Positions 14,413-18,133 of a DNA stretch of 18,133 bases are shown here, in pieces. The DNA comes from a bacterium (GTDB lineage Bacteria; UBP15; UBA6099; DSWB01): the NCBI GenBank assembly GCA_020061125.1, contig JAGUYV010000293.1:1-18133 (forward strand), in the 5' to 3' direction. Under the pieces are notes generated by a model that worked only from the letters and a program-made list of their open reading frames with translations, did no database searches and was not told the DNA's origin. Each line of letters begins with the position of its first letter. Positions within the stretch are counted from its first letter, which is position 1. The position numbers and the translations under genes were made by a program.

Positions 14413-17034
14413 TCATTTCACGGGTGCGTCGTACTCGCCGTTTCCGTCAACATCAAGATAGATGGGATTGGTGAATGAATAGGAATGCGCGCCGGGGTAG
14501 ACCGGGAACAGGTCGTCCGCGCCCTCGGCCACCACGACGACCCATGTGTCCGCGGCGGCGCTTATGGGAACCGTGCGTTTGAACCGCACCGGGGTTTCGC
14601 GGCCCTGCACATTGAATGAAGCGGTCTCTTTGCCCCCCACGAGCACGGTGACCTTGTCGAAGGTGAGCCAGGAGGGAGCCTGCACGGTGATGTCGAGGTC
14701 CGCCCTGCCCCCTTTTGCTGTTACGGTCTCGCCAAAACTTTTACCGGATATGGAAGCGGTGATGAACGGCCCGGCCATGACCGTGACCTGCTGCTTGAGC
14801 ACGGACTGAATGAAAGCGGGTTCATCCATGTCGCCGGGTATGTCCGTGGGGCTGCGAACACAGTTGCGCGGATATCCGGCTTCGAGGGTGAAAATGCGGT
14901 GCGAGTCCGAGTTGCCCGTGCCCGTGACGCGGTGGCCGCGGTCCAGGCGGCTGAACCAGTCGAGAAGCGTGTCCGGCAGGCCGCCGTACCATGTGCCGTT
15001 CAGCACCTCGATGGCGTCGTAGTCGAAACTCAAGAGATCCGGGAACGGCGAGGATGCGGTCTGCGGGTCGTAGTCAATGTAGGCGAAGTACCCGAAGGCC
15101 GGTGTGCGCGGGTGGTTGATCTGCACCACGCGGGGCGCGGGGTTGTTGTCCCGCGAGGCCTGGAACAACTGCGCGGGCGAAAGGCCCATGTGCGCGATGG
15201 CGCCCTGGTTGGGCGCGGCCGGGTCGTAAGTGAGCGGGAACGCGTTGAAGTGCCCGAGTCGCGGGGTCGAAATCTCGTCGCCCTTGATGGCCTTGATCTC
15301 GCGCTCCAGCCCGAGTTCGCGGATCGCCGGATCGTAATCCGTGACCCGGTCGTGGTCCGTGGCCACGGGAATTTCCACGCCCGCGGCCGCCAGGCCCGCC
15401 ACTTTCCAGATGAGCAGATCGCTGCTGTCGTGGCTGGATTCGGCGTGCAGATGGAAATCCCCGCACAGCCATCCGGCGGTGTCCACCACGCGGGGCAGAA
15501 CCACGCTCATGTACGCCTCGGCCCCGGCTTCTGCTTCAATGGTTTTTTTGACATACTCATACTCCAGGCCGCGAGACACATAGACATCGTATTTTCCGGG
15601 TTTGACTTCGATGGTCTCATTGCCGCTGGCGCTGAAATGCGTAAGCGAGAACCCGCCCCCGTATTTTTTCATTCTGTAGTATTTGCCGTTCGCCGCGCCG
15701 GAAACCGGATCCACGGGCTTGAGAGAAACGGTAACAGGGATGTTTTTTAATGAGCTGTCTCCAATGTCTATATGCAAGCGCGCAGAATCTGACATGGTGA
15801 ACGACAACTCCTGGTGTCCGTTTTTTACGGTGATTGTTTGCGGTTCCGCATCCGTTCTCGTCTCTGATGTTGCCCGAATGACATATTCACCCTGCGGCAG
15901 GTTCAGCGCAAACCTGCCTTTTCCGTCCACATGCGCCATGTTGAGATAATCGCCTTCGGCGTCAAGCACGCTCACAACGGCGTCGGCAACCGGCGCGCCC
16001 GAGGCGTTGCTTACCCTGCCCGAAACCTTTCCCGGCTCGATGCCGAGCGAGCGCCAGGCCACGGATGCGACATCCCCGTTCCCAACGATCCAGTAATGGG
16101 ACACGGACGCGGATTCATCGGGTTTGGCCCGCAGGGTGTCGAACACGGTGATGATGTGCTTTGAAAGAATTAGAGGGATTTTTATCTGTGCGCCTTTGCT
16201 CACCCATGCGTAGGAAACCGAAGGCCCGGCCGCGGCCACGAATGGATAGGGACCGTTTTTTGTGAATGCGTCTTCATCGAACCCCGGGCCGGGAGCGAAC
16301 GGCCGCACGCCGTCGCCCACCAGAACGCCGTAGCCCATGTTCACGGCCAGGGCTTTCTTGTTCTTGTTTTCGATGCTCGTGCGGATTTCCAGTTCCCGCG
16401 AGTCCGGGCGCAAAATGTAGTCAATGGTGATCAGGATGCGCAGGGCCGCGGGGTTGCGGCCGAGCATTTCGTTGAGCACATCGAACGACGCGTCGCGGCC
16501 GGTCACGCGCACCACGGCCTCACCGTCCGACCCGTCTTTGAGAATTTCCGCTTTGATGGGTGCGAACACGCGCATGCCCATGAGCGGCTCCGACCCCAGG
16601 AAAAACACCGGGAACACGCCGCCCGTGCCCATGGCGTTGTGCCAGCGCAGGCTTCCGTCCTCTCCCTCGTACAGGATGGCCGCGTCTTCCACAACGCCGC
16701 CGAACGGATTCACCCCGCTGCCCGGCCGCACGCCCGCGATGGTGAACGCCGCGAGGTTGTTCTTGAGCACGAAGTCGCCGGGCACACCCTCGGCCAGAGG
16801 CCCGCCCGGGAGTTGCGAATTGTCCTGCGCAATCTCCGCGCGCACGGTGTTTGCGTCAAGCGCCGCGCCCGCGGGATTTCCCGCGCAGTAGTTGAAATGC
16901 ACGCGCGTGGGCGGGGCAGCATCCCACAGCCACGGCCCATCTGTTGCCTGTTCCGCGGAAAATGCCGCGCAAGCGGGCAGAATCCCGTAGGCAAGGCCCA
17001 GAACAAACATCGCAATACAGTAAAGTCTCTTCAT
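14413..17034 (-). CDS. Exported PHP-domain metallohydrolase, CehA/McbA-like
   Basis: 873 residues. The N terminus is a signal peptide (cleavage near ACA-A, 22-24; Cys22 in LPAC is a weak lipidation candidate). Residues 25-330 form a large beta-rich region without a clear match. A carboxypeptidase-regulatory-like beta-sandwich follows (GKVSGRVSNASGAPVADAVV, 335-354, to about 415). The PHP domain runs from about 520, with metal ligands GDFHLH (His528, His530), ATDHD (Asp560, His561, Asp562), GDEIS (Glu587), GHFN (His595), INHPR (His641) and NSDSH (Asp710, His712). This is a complete trinuclear metal set, so a phosphoesterase or carbamate/ester hydrolase is expected. The end carries a calcium-type loop, DVDGNGEYD (861-869). 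GAGGG lies 7 bases before the ATG. It is the first gene of a three-gene operon. Confidence 0.85.
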   Translation of the reverse strand: MKRLYCIAMFVLGLAYGILPACAAFSAEQATDGPWLWDAAPPTRVHFNYCAGNPAGAALDANTVRAEIAQDNSQLPGGPLAEGVPGDFVLKNNLAAFTIAGVRPGSGVNPFGGVVEDAAILYEGEDGSLRWHNAMGTGGVFPVFFLGSEPLMGMRVFAPIKAEILKDGSDGEAVVRVTGRDASFDVLNEMLGRNPAALRILITIDYILRPDSRELEIRTSIENKNKKALAVNMGYGVLVGDGVRPFAPGPGFDEDAFTKNGPYPFVAAAGPSVSYAWVSKGAQIKIPLILSKHIITVFDTLRAKPDESASVSHYWIVGNGDVASVAWRSLGIEPGKVSGRVSNASGAPVADAVVSVLDAEGDYLNMAHVDGKGRFALNLPQGEYVIRATSETRTDAEPQTITVKNGHQELSFTMSDSARLHIDIGDSSLKNIPVTVSLKPVDPVSGAANGKYYRMKKYGGGFSLTHFSASGNETIEVKPGKYDVYVSRGLEYEYVKKTIEAEAGAEAYMSVVLPRVVDTAGWLCGDFHLHAESSHDSSDLLIWKVAGLAAAGVEIPVATDHDRVTDYDPAIRELGLEREIKAIKGDEISTPRLGHFNAFPLTYDPAAPNQGAIAHMGLSPAQLFQASRDNNPAPRVVQINHPRTPAFGYFAYIDYDPQTASSPFPDLLSFDYDAIEVLNGTWYGGLPDTLLDWFSRLDRGHRVTGTGNSDSHRIFTLEAGYPRNCVRSPTDIPGDMDEPAFIQSVLKQQVTVMAGPFITASISGKSFGETVTAKGGRADLDITVQAPSWLTFDKVTVLVGGKETASFNVQGRETPVRFKRTVPISAAADTWVVVVAEGADDLFPVYPGAHSYSFTNPIYLDVDGNGEYDAPVK

Positions 17035-17106
17035 CTGTCGTCCCTCAATGATGTGATTGCAAAACCAAAGTACACCGCGGAGGAGTATTTCAATCCACGA
17101 TTGTTG

Positions 17107-17259
17107 TCACAGAGAACGCGGAGTTTACACAGAGACACGGAGGATTCCGTGCAACGCGGCCCCGGCCGCGTCATTCGTGTCCTTGGTGTCCTTCGTGGAT
17201 AACTCTTTTCAGCCTTTGCCCTGTGCCCTCTGTGGCCTCCGTGGTAATCATTGCCTTTG
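17107..17259. repeat. Palindromic intergenic repeat, copy 1
   Basis: A purine-rich arm (17107-17143, with CACAGAGA and ACACGGAGG), a GCGGCC-CC-GGCCGC core (17156-17169) and a long pyrimidine-side arm (17181-17246, with CCTCTGTGGCCTCCGTGG) form an imperfect inverted repeat. Bases 17156-17259 recur about 95% identical at 17420-17523. It belongs to the widespread family of CACRGAGG-type repeats seen between genes in environmental bacteria. No transposase is present. Confidence 0.85.
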
Positions 17260-17293
17260 CCTTCGTCTTTTTCGGACATTCGCGCCCTGCGGC

Positions 17294-17315
17294 GGCGGCG
17301 TTCGGCGACGCCGCC
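17294..17315. repeat. GC-rich palindrome between the two repeat copies
   Basis: GGCGGCGT (17294-17301) pairs perfectly with ACGCCGCC (17308-17315) around a 6-base loop, followed by CTACAT. There is no U-tract, so it is not a terminator. It looks like a REP-type element unrelated to the flanking repeats. Confidence 0.6.
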
Positions 17316-17383
17316 CTACATCCCCTTGAATCCAGATAAATTTTTACGCCTTGCCATTGTGCCTTCTGTATTAATCGTTCAAA

Positions 17384-17523
17384 AGGACACCGCGGAGGCG
17401 CGGAGATTTTATTTTAAGCGCGGCCCCCGGCCGCGTCATTCGTGTCCTTGGTGTCCTTCGTGGATAACTCTTTTCAGCCTTTCCCTGTGGCCTCTGTGGC
17501 CTCCGTGGTAATCCTTGCCTTTG
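17384..17523. repeat. Palindromic intergenic repeat, copy 2
   Basis: Same orientation as copy 1. A shorter purine arm (17384-17405, AGGACACCGCGGAGGCGCGGAG) precedes the GC core and the conserved 104 bases (17420-17523). The two copies differ by a few substitutions and two single-base indels. The remaining sequence of the 17035-17642 gap shows no credible gene. Confidence 0.85.
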
Positions 17524-17605
17524 TTTGTGCCGTTGCCTTTCGCGAGGCCCAACACCCCGCCCGTGCGCGCACGCAGCAAATTATAACACAACGCCCGGAA
17601 CGGCA

Positions 17606-17634
17606 TTGAAAGCCGCGTGCGCGTCATATACAAT
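17606..17634 (+). promoter_or_regulatory. Promoter of the flavin oxidoreductase gene, probably leaderless
   Basis: TTGAAA (17606-17611, 5 of 6), 17 bases, TACAAT (17629-17634, 5 of 6). The ATG starts at 17643, only 9 bases past the -10 box, where transcription itself should begin. No Shine-Dalgarno is visible before the ATG. Confidence 0.7.
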
Positions 17635-17642
17635 GTTGACTC

Positions 17643-18133
17643 ATGACACTCTTTGACCCCGTTGTCATCGGCGGCAAAACAGCGCCCAACCGGTTTGCGG
17701 CCCTGCCCATGGAGGGCAACGACGCCGCGCCCGACGGCTCGCCGTCCGATCGCACAATCGAGCGATACCGCGAACTGGCGCGCGGCGGCTGGGGCGTGAT
17801 CATGCTCGAAGCCGTGGCTCCGGCGCTCTCGGGCCGCGGCCGCACCAAACAGCTTGTGCTCACCAAGGACACCCTGGACGGCTTCCGCCGCCTGGTGGAC
17901 ACCATGCGCGCGCAAGCCCCCGGCACCCTCATCTTCATCCAGATCAACCACGCGGGCCGTTACGCCCTTACCCCGCAGATTGCATACCGGCACCCCGAAC
18001 TCGACGCCTGGCATAAAATCACGCCGGACACGCCGGAACTCACAACCCAGGAACTCGACATCATCACGCAGAAAATGTGCTGGGCCGCGGACTGCGCCGC
18101 GCGCACCGGCGCGGACGGCGCGGATCTCAAGGC
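17643..18133 (+). CDS. NADH:flavin oxidoreductase (Old Yellow Enzyme family), 3' end outside window
   Basis: 163 codons are present and the frame runs off the right edge. MTLFDPVVIGGKTAPNRF at the start, then ALPMEG, matches the opening strand of OYE barrels. RYRELARGGWGVIMLEA (42-58) is the second family block, QINHAGR contains the substrate/FMN-site motif, and ARTGADGADLK at the edge is the helix-strand that in relatives reads GFDGVEI. The protein binds FMN and reduces an activated alkene or a related substrate with NAD(P)H; many relatives carry extra FeS and FAD domains, which would lie beyond the window. No signal peptide is seen, so it is cytoplasmic. The start is fixed by the promoter 9 bases upstream and the family's N terminus. 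Truncation here is only the window edge. Confidence 0.88.
   Translation, partial: MTLFDPVVIGGKTAPNRFAALPMEGNDAAPDGSPSDRTIERYRELARGGWGVIMLEAVAPALSGRGRTKQLVLTKDTLDGFRRLVDTMRAQAPGTLIFIQINHAGRYALTPQIAYRHPELDAWHKITPDTPELTTQELDIITQKMCWAADCAARTGADGADLK

Noticed and set aside
12576-14474. 632-codon plus-strand open frame opposite the glycosidase-like gene
   Set aside because: Arg/His/Gly-rich antisense shadow. The minus-strand gene has a signal peptide, coherent domains and an operon position.
17031-17279. Minus-strand reading with a His/Gly-rich HGGHRGHR segment
   Set aside because: It is the translation of the intergenic palindromic repeat, a well-known source of false proteins. It lacks a ribosome site.
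17436-18014. 192-codon minus-strand reading ending in HGGHRGHR and HEGHQGHE
   Set aside because: It lies opposite the clear flavin oxidoreductase reading frame and ends in the repeat. No family features.

Overview
This 18.1 kb window looks like chromosomal DNA from a GC-rich, probably Gram-negative, uncultured or environmental bacterium. The clues are several exported or lipid-anchored proteins, a polysaccharide cassette with a membrane polyprenyl-phosphate glycosyl-1-phosphate transferase, sigma70-type promoters, and palindromic intergenic repeats of the 'CACAGAGG/CACGGAGG' kind, which recur in many environmental bacterial genomes. I cannot fix the phylum. Planctomycete/Lentisphaerae-like, Hydrogenedentes-like and deltaproteobacterial sources are all plausible. 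I see no phage, transposase, tRNA, rRNA or CRISPR array.

Layout from left to right. (1) 1-2006, + strand: the 3' part of a cysteine-rich 4Fe-4S protein, then an exported HExxH putative metallopeptidase. (2) 2018-7629, - strand: a block read leftwards, consisting of an NAD-dependent sugar epimerase/dehydratase (TTG start), a UDP-sugar 6-dehydrogenase, a WecA/MraY-family transferase, then acetolactate synthase large and small subunits (ilvB, ilvN). The first three are packed with 0-1 base between them and should be one surface-polysaccharide operon. ilvBN follows after 114 bases. A promoter at 7804-7832 can drive the block. (3) 7831-10180, - strand: three consecutive small exported proteins, probably lipoproteins. 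All share the same five-cysteine plan, and they are separated by a clear terminator and by two TTGACA-N17 promoters, so they are paralogues expressed as separate units. (4) 10404-11795, + strand: a metal-dependent amidohydrolase. (5) 11814-17034, - strand: a tight operon of an exported PHP-domain (CehA/McbA-like) metallohydrolase, an exported glycosidase-like TIM-barrel protein and a C39-like cysteine peptidase. (6) 17035-17642: 608 bases without a gene, holding two copies of a palindromic repeat with a different GC-rich palindrome between them. (7) 17643-18133, + strand: the start of an Old Yellow Enzyme-family flavin oxidoreductase, apparently on a leaderless transcript.

The housekeeping part (ilvBN and nucleotide-sugar enzymes) is well understood. 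The least explained parts are the lipoprotein triplet with its phased GTGA half-sites, the PHP/glycosidase-like/C39 operon, and the metallopeptidase. I see candidate new families here, but no clear-cut new defence or mobile system.
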